From the NCBI RefSeq assembly GCF_001027285.1, contig NZ_CP011509.1:4100501-4164500 (forward strand): a stretch of 64,000 bases of DNA, read 5' to 3'. The translations under genes and the position numbers were made by a program. Below, piece by piece: positions 17,921 through 25,992 of this stretch. Position 1 is the stretch's first letter. Each line of letters begins with the position of its first letter. Under the pieces are notes generated by a model. It saw nothing but the letters and a program-made list of their open reading frames with translations. It ran no database searches and had not been told where the DNA came from. This DNA is from Archangium gephyra (GTDB lineage Bacteria; Myxococcota; Myxococcia; Myxococcales; Myxococcaceae).

Positions 17921-19381
17921 TCAGGGCAGCTCGCCCGTGCCCGCGAAGGCTTGCATCCACGCGAGCTCGTTCCGGGCGCGGTGCTCGCAGGACTCCTCGC
18001 GCAGCCGGCCGATGGGCCAACGGTCATAGGCCGCCTTCTTCACGGCGTCCTCCCAGTTGCCCAGTTGAATCCAGGCGGCGATGCACTCCTCGCGGGTGGG
18101 GACGTGCTGTGTCAGCTCGGAGCCGAACATCTGGAGCCGTAGCCCCATCTCCCATTCCAGATGGGAGCGCTGCTCACGCAGGCGCGCGCCCACTTCGTGC
18201 AGAAGCCGTCCCAGCCATCGCAGCGCGTCCTCGGTCAGGTGCGCCTTGCTGGCCCTGGCTCGCTGCAGGAGCCACGTGCCGTGGGACGTGGCCTGGGCCA
18301 GGGAGGTCATCACCCAGGCATGGTGGGCGGGGCCATGCAGCATGTCCGTATGCGCGCGCATCTCCCGGAAGACCTCCTCGCTGGAGGGCTGCTTCCACTC
18401 GCGCAGCACGGCGATTGTCTCGAGCGCCTCCAGCTCCCGCCGCTCGAAGGGCGCCAAGCGCGAGGTGCCCGACAGGAAGGGGATGAGGGCGAGTTGGAGC
18501 GTACGGGGCTTGGGCCCCGCCAGCTGGCCGAGCCGCTCCTCCACCGCGGCCAGACAGGCCTGGCGGAGCGGCACCTCGTCTTCGAGGGGGAGCAACTGTT
18601 CGCGCAGGGCCAGGAGCAGGGGCACCGACTGGCAGGAGAGGACGTGCTCGCGCATCCACGGTTCCCGGCCCTTCGCCGAGTCTGGAGACAGGATCCCGAT
18701 GGGGAAGAGCCAGTCCTCGCCAGGAGGGAGCCGGGTGATGTTGTTTGAATTGAGGTGATTCCACTCAATGGGAGCGGGGAGCAGGGTGCTCTTGCGGAAA
18801 TCCGGCTGTCCGAGAGACTTCCAGGAGTCGAAGAAGGCATGGCGCCAATCGGCTGCGCGAGGTTGGCGATCAGCGAATTCCAATAACAGACGTGCCTCTG
18901 GAGTGTCCCGCAGGGAGGGGGCCGAGAGATCCTCCCGCACCAGGTCCCACCGATTTTCCCGCATGTACCAGCATGCGCTCACCAACCGGGCCGGCGCGGA
19001 GGACGGATACACTTGGAGTGCCAGGTTCGCGGTGATGCTGGTGCTCGGGTGGCCCGCGAAGGAATACCAGGCTGCCTCCTGGGCCAGTTCCGCTGCCCGG
19101 GCTTCCGGGCTCTTGCTGTGTTTCTCGGGGCCCCCTTTCAGGACGCGCCCGCCCTCTACTTCCCACCCGTCTTCTGGCCCCAGTTCCTCCTCCTGCATGC
19201 GCCGCTCGGCCTCGTCGAGCCACCGGAAGGTAGCCCAGCCACCACCCATCGCGGCGGGCACCAGCCCGAGGGCCCAGCGGAGCAATCGGCGGCGAGGCCA
19301 GCGGCGTGTTCCCGCTCCAGCCTCCTGCGGAGGCGTCCCAATCTCTGGACGCTCCTGTCCGTCCCCAGTCGATGTGCTCAT
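17921..19381 (-). CDS. Hypothetical membrane-anchored helical protein
   Basis: 486 residues; no family recognised. After a basic segment (RRWPRRRLLRW) a hydrophobic stretch, ALGLVPAAMGGGWATF, could be a signal anchor; the twin arginines are not followed by a proper Tat hydrophobic core. The rest is helical and rich in Leu, Ala, Glu, Arg and Trp. It is convergent with the SDR gene (1-bp gap) and divergent from the toxin candidate: its ATG at 19381 is only 19 bp from the toxin ATG at 19401, leaving no room for ordinary promoters between them. A functional tie to the toxin is possible but unproven. Confidence 0.7.
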   Translation of the reverse strand: MSTSTGDGQERPEIGTPPQEAGAGTRRWPRRRLLRWALGLVPAAMGGGWATFRWLDEAERRMQEEELGPEDGWEVEGGRVLKGGPEKHSKSPEARAAELAQEAAWYSFAGHPSTSITANLALQVYPSSAPARLVSACWYMRENRWDLVREDLSAPSLRDTPEARLLLEFADRQPRAADWRHAFFDSWKSLGQPDFRKSTLLPAPIEWNHLNSNNITRLPPGEDWLFPIGILSPDSAKGREPWMREHVLSCQSVPLLLALREQLLPLEDEVPLRQACLAAVEERLGQLAGPKPRTLQLALIPFLSGTSRLAPFERRELEALETIAVLREWKQPSSEEVFREMRAHTDMLHGPAHHAWVMTSLAQATSHGTWLLQRARASKAHLTEDALRWLGRLLHEVGARLREQRSHLEWEMGLRLQMFGSELTQHVPTREECIAAWIQLGNWEDAVKKAAYDRWPIGRLREESCEHRARNELAWMQAFAGTGELP

Positions 19382-19400
19382 GGTGTCGCTTCAAGCTACC

Positions 19401-20288
19401 ATGAGCCTCATGCTCCTTCGCGCGAAGAGCAGGCTCCTCTCGGGTCTGGTCCTCCTGGCCGTCCACCAGGCGGGATGCCTCTCGGAGCTGGACTCGGTGG
19501 AGGTGGTGGGGGAGTGCGGTCCACGGGATCTGACGCCCGAGTGCTGCCTCAAGAAGAACCCCGGCCAGTGGGAACAGTGCACCGGGTCATCCGAAATGGC
19601 GCACGTGGCCGAGACGGCACAGCGTTCCGTCTCCACTGCTACGAAGCTCACCGCTGGCGCCACGGTCGCGGTCATGGTGGGGGCGATGATGCCCCAGATC
19701 AACTCGGCCGAGCGGAGGGGCGTGGCACTGGCTTCGGACCTGCTCGCGAAGGTGGAGAGGGCCATCGAGCAGTGTGTGCGACGGGCGGACCAGAAGGTCA
19801 ACGACTACCACTTCAACGGCCGGAGCCCGAGCTGGGAACTGTGCCAGCAGGTGAAGGTGGGCGAGAAGACGACGTGGGCCGCGTGCCTGGGGCTCTTCAA
19901 GCACGAGGAGTCCTGGCCGTGCCTGCGCGAGGCGTTGGACAAGCTGCTACCCGATCGCTACCTGCTCCATCCTCGGTTTCAACTCGAAGAGCGGACTGGG
20001 ACGTGGAAATTCTTGAATGAGGAAAAGGTGAAGCAGATTGTGTCGGAGCACGGCTGGAAGGGCCTGTGGGGCACCATCGAGCCGGATATCGTCCTCATGG
20101 ACGAGAAGGGCTTCATCGTTCACGTGTACGATCTCAAGTTTCCTTGTCCCGAGTTCAACAACGCGCGATGGGAGAGGTACAGAGGGGGGCGTTGGCACGA
20201 TGAGATGCAAGGCAGGGTTTATGAGCGTGCAACTGGAGTAAAGCCAAGGCTCGTCTCTCCCCGGCAGGGGATAATACGAGAGGGTTAG
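19401..20288 (+). CDS. Putative lipoprotein toxin with C-terminal PD-(D/E)xK-like nuclease motif
   Basis: About 295 residues from the ATG at 19401; ATGs at 19380 and 19410 are alternatives. An N-terminal signal ends in VHQAGC, a lipobox-like sequence with Gln at -3 and Cys as the lipid-bearing residue. A Cys-rich patch follows (GECGPRDLTPECCLKK), then a hydrophobic Ala/Val/Met stretch. The C-terminal third holds EPDIVLMDEKGFIVHVYDLK: an E-P-D turn, a strand and D-L-K at about D229, D244 and K246, the order of a PD-(D/E)xK nuclease core. The next gene, 5 bp away, encodes a DUF3396 immunity-type protein. Together they fit a contact- or exchange-delivered nuclease toxin with its immunity protein. 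No homologue was checked. Confidence 0.7.
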   Translation: MSLMLLRAKSRLLSGLVLLAVHQAGCLSELDSVEVVGECGPRDLTPECCLKKNPGQWEQCTGSSEMAHVAETAQRSVSTATKLTAGATVAVMVGAMMPQINSAERRGVALASDLLAKVERAIEQCVRRADQKVNDYHFNGRSPSWELCQQVKVGEKTTWAACLGLFKHEESWPCLREALDKLLPDRYLLHPRFQLEERTGTWKFLNEEKVKQIVSEHGWKGLWGTIEPDIVLMDEKGFIVHVYDLKFPCPEFNNARWERYRGGRWHDEMQGRVYERATGVKPRLVSPRQGIIREG

Positions 20289-20293
20289 GAGAA

Positions 20294-21205
20294 ATGCCCT
20301 TCATGCGATATCCGAGATTGCGCCAACACAACCAATACGGTGGGCTGGTCGCAAGCGATGCCTTGCTCATGTGCTTCTACATGCAGCACCCCAACGAGCG
20401 AATCGCCCAAGCCATTTTGCGAGCCTTGCAAACGATTCGTGAGCGGATACACCCCTACCAGCTCGCCTGGTACGACGCAGGCGAGGGACAAGCCGAGCCA
20501 CTCGATGATTTCGCATGGGAGAAACTTCACATGCGAGTATTGAATCCAGAGCCAGACACATCATCATATCTGATATTGGATGGTCCATCCACGAAGGTGG
20601 ATGACGTCCGCGTGCACTACAGAGGCTTGGATGTCTGGCCCTCTCCCTGGCCAGAGCAAAAGGACGGAGTGAGCGTCTTGTATGTGCGATTACCCACGGA
20701 GTTCCTGGTGGAGCGGGGCGCGGACGAGGTTCGTGCCCTGGCCCTTGATGTGGCTTCGGAGCTCCCCTTCAACTCGGGGTATGTGGACTTCGTCCTGTGT
20801 TCGGACGGCTGGCATTTTGGCGAGGCCCTCCAGCTCATCCAACCGCGCTATCCGGGAGTGCACCTCGCCTCGAGCAGGGCAAGCCTTCGTATGAATACCT
20901 GGGTGGACGGGGTGCACTGGATGAACTTCCTCGGGGAGCCCGTGCTCGGGAAGATCGGCGGCGTGCCCGGTCTGCGCGCGCACCTGGGACTCCCGGGAAT
21001 CACCCTCCAGGAGATGAGCGGAGACCGGGTGCTCATCACCTTGGGAGAGCAACCAGAGGTCGGGGACGTGGAGGCGGGCCAGACCCTCCCCCTGCACCGC
21101 GCACTCGCCCGGATCCTCGCGCCCTATCTGTATCGCAGTGACATGGATGATTTCTACCCGACCACCGAGGACCTGCTCCGCTGGGAGCGCCGTTTCCTGG
21201 ACTGA
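20294..21205 (+). CDS. DUF3396-family immunity protein
   Basis: 303 residues if translation begins at 20294. The Shine-Dalgarno AGGAG (20287-20291) is only 2 nt from that ATG but 11 nt from an in-frame ATG at 20303, so the start is uncertain. The body has LMCFYMQHPN near the N-terminus, SGYVDFVLCSDGWHF in the middle and GVHWMNFLGEPVLGKIGG, a signature I associate with DUF3396 (type VI immunity family). The protein is acidic, with no signal peptide, as expected of a cytoplasmic inhibitor. Its position 5 bp after the putative nuclease toxin supports this. Base composition around 20100-20700 is visibly less GC-rich than the neighbouring genes, a common sign of transfer. Confidence 0.8.
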   Translation: MPFMRYPRLRQHNQYGGLVASDALLMCFYMQHPNERIAQAILRALQTIRERIHPYQLAWYDAGEGQAEPLDDFAWEKLHMRVLNPEPDTSSYLILDGPSTKVDDVRVHYRGLDVWPSPWPEQKDGVSVLYVRLPTEFLVERGADEVRALALDVASELPFNSGYVDFVLCSDGWHFGEALQLIQPRYPGVHLASSRASLRMNTWVDGVHWMNFLGEPVLGKIGGVPGLRAHLGLPGITLQEMSGDRVLITLGEQPEVGDVEAGQTLPLHRALARILAPYLYRSDMDDFYPTTEDLLRWERRFLD

Positions 21206-21320
21206 GCGAGCCCCTCGCTCCCCCGTTCCCCTCCAGGCAGCCGGGCTCACGGGGCCGTCCGGGCCCCCCTTCCCGCCGCCAGCCCTTGCCGGCCCCCCGG
21301 GGTACCGTTAAAGCGGCGGG

Positions 21321-22495
21321 GTGCGCTCCCTCTGTCTCCGCTGCCTGCGTCCCCAGTCCACGTGCTACTGCGCGCGCGTGCCCCAGGTGGACTCGCGCAC
21401 GCGTGTCGTCTTCCTGCAGCACCCCCGTGAGCGGCGGGTGGCCATCGGCACGGCCCGCATGGCGCACCTGTCGCTGCCCAACTCCGAGCTCCACGTGGGC
21501 GTGGACTTCTCCGGCCATGCCCGGCTCGAGGCGCTCGCCGCCCACCCCGAGCGCGTGGCCGTCCTCTTCCCGGGCGAGGAAGCCATCCCCATCGAGGAGG
21601 CGCGGCTGAACCCTCCCGAGACGCTCATCGTGGTGGACGGCACCTGGCCCCTGGCGCGCAAGCTGGTGAAGACGAACCCGCTCCTGGCCGGCCTGCCCCG
21701 CATCGGCTTCGTCCCGCGCCGCCCCAGCAACTACCGCATCCGCGCCGAGCCGGCCGAGCACTGCGTCTCCACCATCGAGGCCGTGGTGGAGGTGCTGGGC
21801 GCCCTCGAGGGCCACCAGGAGCGCTTCGACACCCTGCTCCACCCCTTCGAGTTCATGGTGGACACGCAGCTGGACCGCCAGGAGACGCGCACGGAGCCGC
21901 CGCGCCGGCGCCTCTACAAGTCCGCATGGCAGCCGCCGCTGGAGCTGCGCACCATCGCGGAGAACTTCGAGCACCTCGTGCTGCTCTACGCCGAGGCCAA
22001 TGCCCACCCCGCGGAGCAGGCCCTGCCCTCCGAGCTGGTGCACCTGGTGGCCCTGCGCCCGGCCACGGGAGAGCGCTTCCAGGCCGTGCTCGCCCCGCGC
22101 CAGCCGCTGGCGCGCAGCACGTGTCTGCACGTGGAATTGCCGGAGGAGACACTCCGGGCCGGCGAGCCGCTGGAGTCGGGACTCGCGCGCTTCCAGGCCT
22201 TCCTGCGCCCGGGCGACAAGCTCGCGGTGTGGACGACGTTCGCGTTGGATCTGCTTCGCCGTGACGGCTTCCCCGTGCCCGAGGCGCTCAACGTGCGGCT
22301 CGCGTGCGCGCGGGCGCTCAAGAGCAAGCCGGGGGGGTGGAGCACGGGGCGGAGCTGCTGGGCTCCCGGCTTTCCGAGCAGTGGGCTCCGGGGCGCGCCG
22401 GGCGGCGCATCGTGGCCCTGGAGGCGGTGGTCCGTGCCCTCGACGAGCGCGGCCGGGCCACCGAGCCCCCGTCCCGGCAGCGGATGGCGTCGTAG
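21321..22495 (+). CDS. DTW-domain tRNA-uridine aminocarboxypropyltransferase, frameshifted at a G7 run
   Basis: Starts at GTG 21321. The zinc-type cysteines CLRCLRPQSTCYC and the DTW motif in VVDGTWPLARKLVK, plus FVPRRPSNYRIR, identify the TDD/DTW family, which adds an aminocarboxypropyl group to a tRNA uridine (acp3U). The reading frame is coherent for 336 codons to a run of seven G at 22331-22337. Beyond it the annotated frame turns into an Arg/Ser/Pro-rich shadow that runs 64 bp into the convergent cytochrome peroxidase gene. One extra G restores a normal tail (VEHGAELLGSRLSEQW... RQRMAS) ending at 22495, 391 residues in all. The break is most likely a base-calling error. Confidence 0.85.
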
Positions 22496-22515
22496 CCACC
22501 CCCGCCGGGCGCAGG

Positions 22516-22546
22516 GCCCCCGCGTCACCTCACGGCGCGCGGGGGC
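22516..22546. terminator. Hairpin between convergent genes, probable bidirectional terminator
   Basis: GCCCCCGCG (22516-22524) pairs perfectly with CGCGGGGGC (22538-22546) across a 13-nt loop. It lies between the corrected end of the DTW gene and the end of the cytochrome peroxidase gene. There is no T tract on either side, so it is a stem-only candidate. Confidence 0.5.
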
Positions 22547-22561
22547 GGGTGCTTCACGGGA

Positions 22562-23644
22562 TTACGACGGATCCGGCTTCGGCGTCTTCGGGCCGCTGGC
22601 CGGCAGCTTCGGCTTGGCGATGTAGCTCTTGGGCAGCTCGCCGGTGAGCGAGTCGAGGAACGTCACGATGTGCTTGGTGTCCTCGTCGCTGATCTGCTTG
22701 CCGAACTGGTGCTGGGCCATCAGCTTCACGGCCGTCTGCAGGTCCTTCACCGAGCCGTCGTGGAAGTAGGGCGCCGTCTTGGCCACGTTGCGCAGGGTGG
22801 GGACGCGGAAGATCATCCGGTCCGACTCCTTCTTCGTCAGATCGAAGCGGCCCTGGTCCTTGGACTGGTAGGGCAGCACCAGGCCCAGCTTCTGCAGCGA
22901 GCCGCCGATGGCGGGGCCGTTGTGGCAGGTCTGGCAACCCTGCTCCAGGTACTTCTTCAGGCCCAGCTTCTCCGCGTCGTTGAGCGCGGTCTCGTCACCG
23001 GACAGGTACTTGTCGAAGCGCGAGGGCGTGACGAGCTGGCGCTCGAAGGCGCCGATGGCCAGGCCCACGTTGTTGTACGTCACCGGGTCGGCCTCGCCCG
23101 GGAAGGCCTTCTGGAAGGCCGTCACGTAGCCGGGGATGGACTTGAGCGTCTCGACGACGCGCGCCTCGCTGGGCATGGCCATCTCGACGGGGTTGAGGAT
23201 GGGGCCCTTGGCCTGCTCCTCGAGGTTGGGGGCGCGGCCATCCCAGAACTGCAGGACGTGGCCACCGGCGTTGTACACGGTGGGCGAGTTGCGGCCGCCC
23301 AGCTGCTTCTTGTGGCCCGGCGAGAAGGGCTTGCCGTCCACGCCGTACTTGTTCAGGTCGTGGCAGCTGTTGCAGGACACGTCGTGGTTCTTCGAGAGGC
23401 GGTTCTCGAAGTACAGCATGCGCCCCAGCTCCACCTTCTCCGCGGTGATGGGGTTCTTGGGGTCCTCGAAGCGGGCCGGCAGCGCCTTGAAGACGGTGAG
23501 CAGGGCGCGGTCGATGACGGCCTTCTGGGTGGCGGCAGCGGCGGGAGTGGCCGGAGCGGCGGGCTTGGCCGCCTGCGCGAACGCGGCGGCGCCCGCGGTC
23601 GCGGCGACCAGGAGGAGGGGTCGAACGAGGGTCTTGAGTTTCAT
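22562..23644 (-). CDS. Di-haem cytochrome c peroxidase (MauG/CcpA family)
   Basis: 360 residues. The start is the ATG at 23644, giving [20 protein letters not shown], a Sec signal cleaved near FAQA; longer versions add non-coding sequence. Two haem c motifs are present, CNSCH (about 92-96) and CQTCH, in the usual family order: [23 protein letters not shown], then ... [43 protein letters not shown]. The enzyme would reduce hydrogen peroxide to water in the periplasm with electrons from cytochrome c. A paralogue lies at 25992-27113. It probably has its own promoter in 23645-23796. Confidence 0.93.
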   Translation of the reverse strand: MKLKTLVRPLLLVAATAGAAAFAQAAKPAAPATPAAAATQKAVIDRALLTVFKALPARFEDPKNPITAEKVELGRMLYFENRLSKNHDVSCNSCHDLNKYGVDGKPFSPGHKKQLGGRNSPTVYNAGGHVLQFWDGRAPNLEEQAKGPILNPVEMAMPSEARVVETLKSIPGYVTAFQKAFPGEADPVTYNNVGLAIGAFERQLVTPSRFDKYLSGDETALNDAEKLGLKKYLEQGCQTCHNGPAIGGSLQKLGLVLPYQSKDQGRFDLTKKESDRMIFRVPTLRNVAKTAPYFHDGSVKDLQTAVKLMAQHQFGKQISDEDTKHIVTFLDSLTGELPKSYIAKPKLPASGPKTPKPDPS

Positions 23645-23796
23645 GGAGTCTGCTCTTTCACTGAGCTCCACGGCCAGGGACCCCTTCGGGTCCAGGTGGG
23701 GGGGCCGGAAGCCCATGGAAATTAGCAGTCTCGGGGGCTTGGGGGAAACGCGGTGCGGCATGACGCCCCGGGGCAGGGCCCTCGGCCGGGCGGGAA

Positions 23797-23831
23797 GCCG
23801 CGTCCCTCGGCCTCGTGGGCGGGGACGCGGC
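23797..23831 (-). terminator. Hairpin after the TRL-like gene
   Basis: GCCGCGTCCC (23797-23806) pairs perfectly with GGGACGCGGC (23822-23831), 15-nt loop. It begins 11 bp after the stop of the minus-strand TRL-like gene. No T tract follows, so function as a terminator is inferred from position. Confidence 0.45.
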
Positions 23832-23842
23832 ACCGGGAACTG

Positions 23843-24181
23843 CTACTCGCCGTAAACGATGGCGCAGTACTTGGCGTAGAAGCCGAGGATGTTCTCGAAG
23901 CGGTAGTCGATGTGGCTGACGCGGGTGATGTTGGCCTTGCGCGCCGTCTCGTGCACGCCGGCGTCGCCGGTGGTGATGAGGCCGAGGATGGACGTCACAC
24001 AGCCCTCGCCGGTCTTGGAGCCCAGCTTGGTCTGCTCATTCACGAAGTTGCTGCCGGTGGTGTTGGTGTACAGGCTGGAGAAGCCGATGGCGCCAGGGAA
24101 GGCGATGCCCGCGCAGCCCGAGAGGCCCGTGGTGGCAACGCAGAGGACGGCAACGGTGGACAGCTTGCGCAACAGGTGCAT
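23843..24181 (-). CDS. TRL-like small lipoprotein
   Basis: 112 residues from the ATG at 24181, preceded by CGAGGAAAC as ribosome binding site; the open frame extends upstream to 24223 but that part lacks a signal. The lipobox is TTGLSGC. The mature part (GAIGFSSLYTNTTG, KTGEGCVTSILGLITTGDAG, DYRFENILGFYAKYC) has the features of the TRL (tRNA-associated locus) family: small lipoproteins with a Gly-rich C-S-I-L-G-L hydrophobic loop. Function is unknown; some homologues are expressed under stress. It is transcribed alone, between the cytochrome peroxidase and the acyltransferase-like gene. Confidence 0.85.
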   Translation of the reverse strand: MHLLRKLSTVAVLCVATTGLSGCAGIAFPGAIGFSSLYTNTTGSNFVNEQTKLGSKTGEGCVTSILGLITTGDAGVHETARKANITRVSHIDYRFENILGFYAKYCAIVYGE

Positions 24182-24256
24182 GTTTCCTCGCTTGAACTGC
24201 CTGGGAGTGAAGCGGCACGGCATGTACCCGTGCTCCGAGTGGATGTAAATGCCCTG

Positions 24257-25372
24257 TTAGATGCGCTGGCCGGAGCGGAGGGCGGCGTTGCTCATGGGGA
24301 CGGGGCGCGCGCGCCACGTCGTGGAGTCGGAGGCGGGGCGCTGCTTGCCGCGCACCACCTGCCAGAGGCGGGCGATGGCGAAGCACACCGCCAGCAGGCC
24401 GAGGCCCACGCCCAGGGCGGAGAGCAGGCCCAGGGTGGGGCCCACGCGTCCGGCGAGGCCCTGCGTCCCCGCCCAGCCGTACACCACCGGCAGGTGCAGC
24501 ACGTAGAGCCAGAGGGAGGCGCGGCCCAGGGGCGCCAGCAGCCCGGAGAGGAACCGGGGCAGCAGGTTGATGGCGCCCAGCACCAGGAGTCCCTGGCCCA
24601 CGCGGTAGGCCACGAGCCAGGCGCTGGTGGGGCTCCAGTCCGAGGGCAGCCGCCGCGTCAGCACGAGCAGGCCCACGCCGAGCGCCACCAGGGCGAGCCC
24701 CTGGGGCCAGCCGGGCCGCAGCAGGCGGAGCAGGTGGGCGGCGAGCGCCCCGGCGAAGAAGAAGCCCGCCCAGGGGAAGAGCGGGAAGCGCGCGCCCGGC
24801 ATGCCCACCGCCTGGCGCAGCTCCACGGGCCAGCCCGTGGCGGCGCTCCACATCCCGGTGCTCGCCAGGGGGATGCCCACGGCGAGCACGGCGAGCACCA
24901 CGGCCCGTGTCCAGGTACCGCGCGCCAGCACCAGCACCGCCGCGCCCACCAGGAGGCTCACCGCGATGCTCTGCAGCGCGTCGAAGGCGAAGACGAGCGA
25001 GCGCAGCGGCTCGCCCCAGCCGAGCGCATGCACGGTGTCCCAGCCCGGCCAGTGCACCAGGTAGCCGAGGAAGAGCAGCAGCAGCGCGCGCCGGGCCCGG
25101 CGGCCGAAGGACTGGCCCGCGCTCTCCGGCGAGGTGCCGAGCGCCGCCACCACCGCGAAGCCGGCCACCAGCAGGAAGAGGGGCGCGGTGATGCCCCGCA
25201 GCTCCCAGTACTGCTGGACCCAGGCGTTGGCGCGCAGCTCCGGCGCGAGCAGCGCGTCCAGCGTGTGCCCCAGCACCATCGCCACCACGGCCAATCCTCG
25301 TGCCCCGTCGAGTCCGGGGTGACGGGAGGAGGGCTTGCGGAGATCGAAGAGGGAGGTACCGGGACGGGTCAC
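24257..25372 (-). CDS. DUF1624/heparan-alpha-glucosaminide N-acetyltransferase-like membrane protein
   Basis: About 371 residues from a GTG at 25372 (MTRPGTSLF); a TTG at 25393 would add seven residues. About ten hydrophobic segments are seen. The N-terminal signature GLDGARGLAVVAMVLGHTLD (conserved Asp, Arg, Gly and His of the first helix) and WELRGITAPLFLLVAGFAV are typical of DUF1624/YeiB-type membrane acyltransferases. These move acetyl groups across or onto sugars and lipids at the membrane, but the substrate cannot be told from sequence. No partner glycosyl gene is adjacent. Confidence 0.8.
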   Translation of the reverse strand: MTRPGTSLFDLRKPSSRHPGLDGARGLAVVAMVLGHTLDALLAPELRANAWVQQYWELRGITAPLFLLVAGFAVVAALGTSPESAGQSFGRRARRALLLLFLGYLVHWPGWDTVHALGWGEPLRSLVFAFDALQSIAVSLLVGAAVLVLARGTWTRAVVLAVLAVGIPLASTGMWSAATGWPVELRQAVGMPGARFPLFPWAGFFFAGALAAHLLRLLRPGWPQGLALVALGVGLLVLTRRLPSDWSPTSAWLVAYRVGQGLLVLGAINLLPRFLSGLLAPLGRASLWLYVLHLPVVYGWAGTQGLAGRVGPTLGLLSALGVGLGLLAVCFAIARLWQVVRGKQRPASDSTTWRARPVPMSNAALRSGQRI

Positions 25373-25455
25373 GGATCGTGAGCATACGTGCAAGCGGGCC
25401 GCGAGTCTCGAAATCGGACGCCGGGCGCTGACGCGGCCCCCCGGGGGGTGGTGTC

Positions 25456-25992
25456 ATGGCGCGTCATATGACCGTCCGTGAAACCCTCCTGGCCGTGTTG
25501 TGTCTGTCGTTGCTCGTCCCCCTCTCCGCCCGGGGCGAGGAGCCCGAGATTCCCGCCCTGGATGACTGGTTCGGGCAGGACAAGGCCCTGCACTACGGCG
25601 TCAGCGCGGGGCTGGCCGGCGCGGGGTACGCCGGGGGCGCGCTGCTCTTCGAGGCCCCCGAGGCGCGGTGGCTCTCCGGCGCGGGCGTGGCGCTCGGCGC
25701 GGGGGTGGCGAAGGAGCTCTACGACGCCGGGCGCGGGAGCTTCTTCTCCTTCAAGGACCTGACGTGGGACGTGCTGGGGACGGCCACCGGGCTCGGCCTG
25801 TCGTGGGCGGTGGATCGGCTCTTCTTCCAGCGCGACGGCGGGGTGCCCGCTGACCAGGGGGGCGGGGGAGGGCTTCCAGGCGGGAAGCGTCCCCTCCTGA
25901 CGGTGTCGGTGAGCGCGGGGGGTCATCCCCAAGAGGGGGCGGGAGATGGTAGGAATGGCTCGGTGATGCTCCTCTTGGGAGGTTGTTGGTGA
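25456..25992 (+). CDS. YfiM/DUF2279-like exported protein
   Basis: 178 residues. Signal peptide at 1-27 (LLAVLCLSLLVPLSARGEE). The core, DWFGQDKALHYGVSAGLAGAG followed by Gly/Ala-rich hydrophobic stretches and AKELYDAG ... FSFKDLTWDVLGTATG, resembles the YfiM/DUF2279 family of small periplasmic or outer-membrane proteins with a conserved DK-x-x-H start. The last 45 residues are Gly-rich and unlike the family; a different frame after the G-rich stretch at 25855-25870 would give a shorter end, so the C-terminus is uncertain. Its TGA overlaps the next start (GTGATG), which suggests coupling to the cytochrome peroxidase. Confidence 0.65.
   Translation: MARHMTVRETLLAVLCLSLLVPLSARGEEPEIPALDDWFGQDKALHYGVSAGLAGAGYAGGALLFEAPEARWLSGAGVALGAGVAKELYDAGRGSFFSFKDLTWDVLGTATGLGLSWAVDRLFFQRDGGVPADQGGGGGLPGGKRPLLTVSVSAGGHPQEGAGDGRNGSVMLLLGGCW

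Noticed and set aside
22338-22625. C-terminal extension of the DTW gene in the uncorrected frame
   Set aside because: Arg/Ser/Pro/Trp-rich with poor third-position bias and overlaps the convergent peroxidase gene; a single-base correction gives a better end at 22495.
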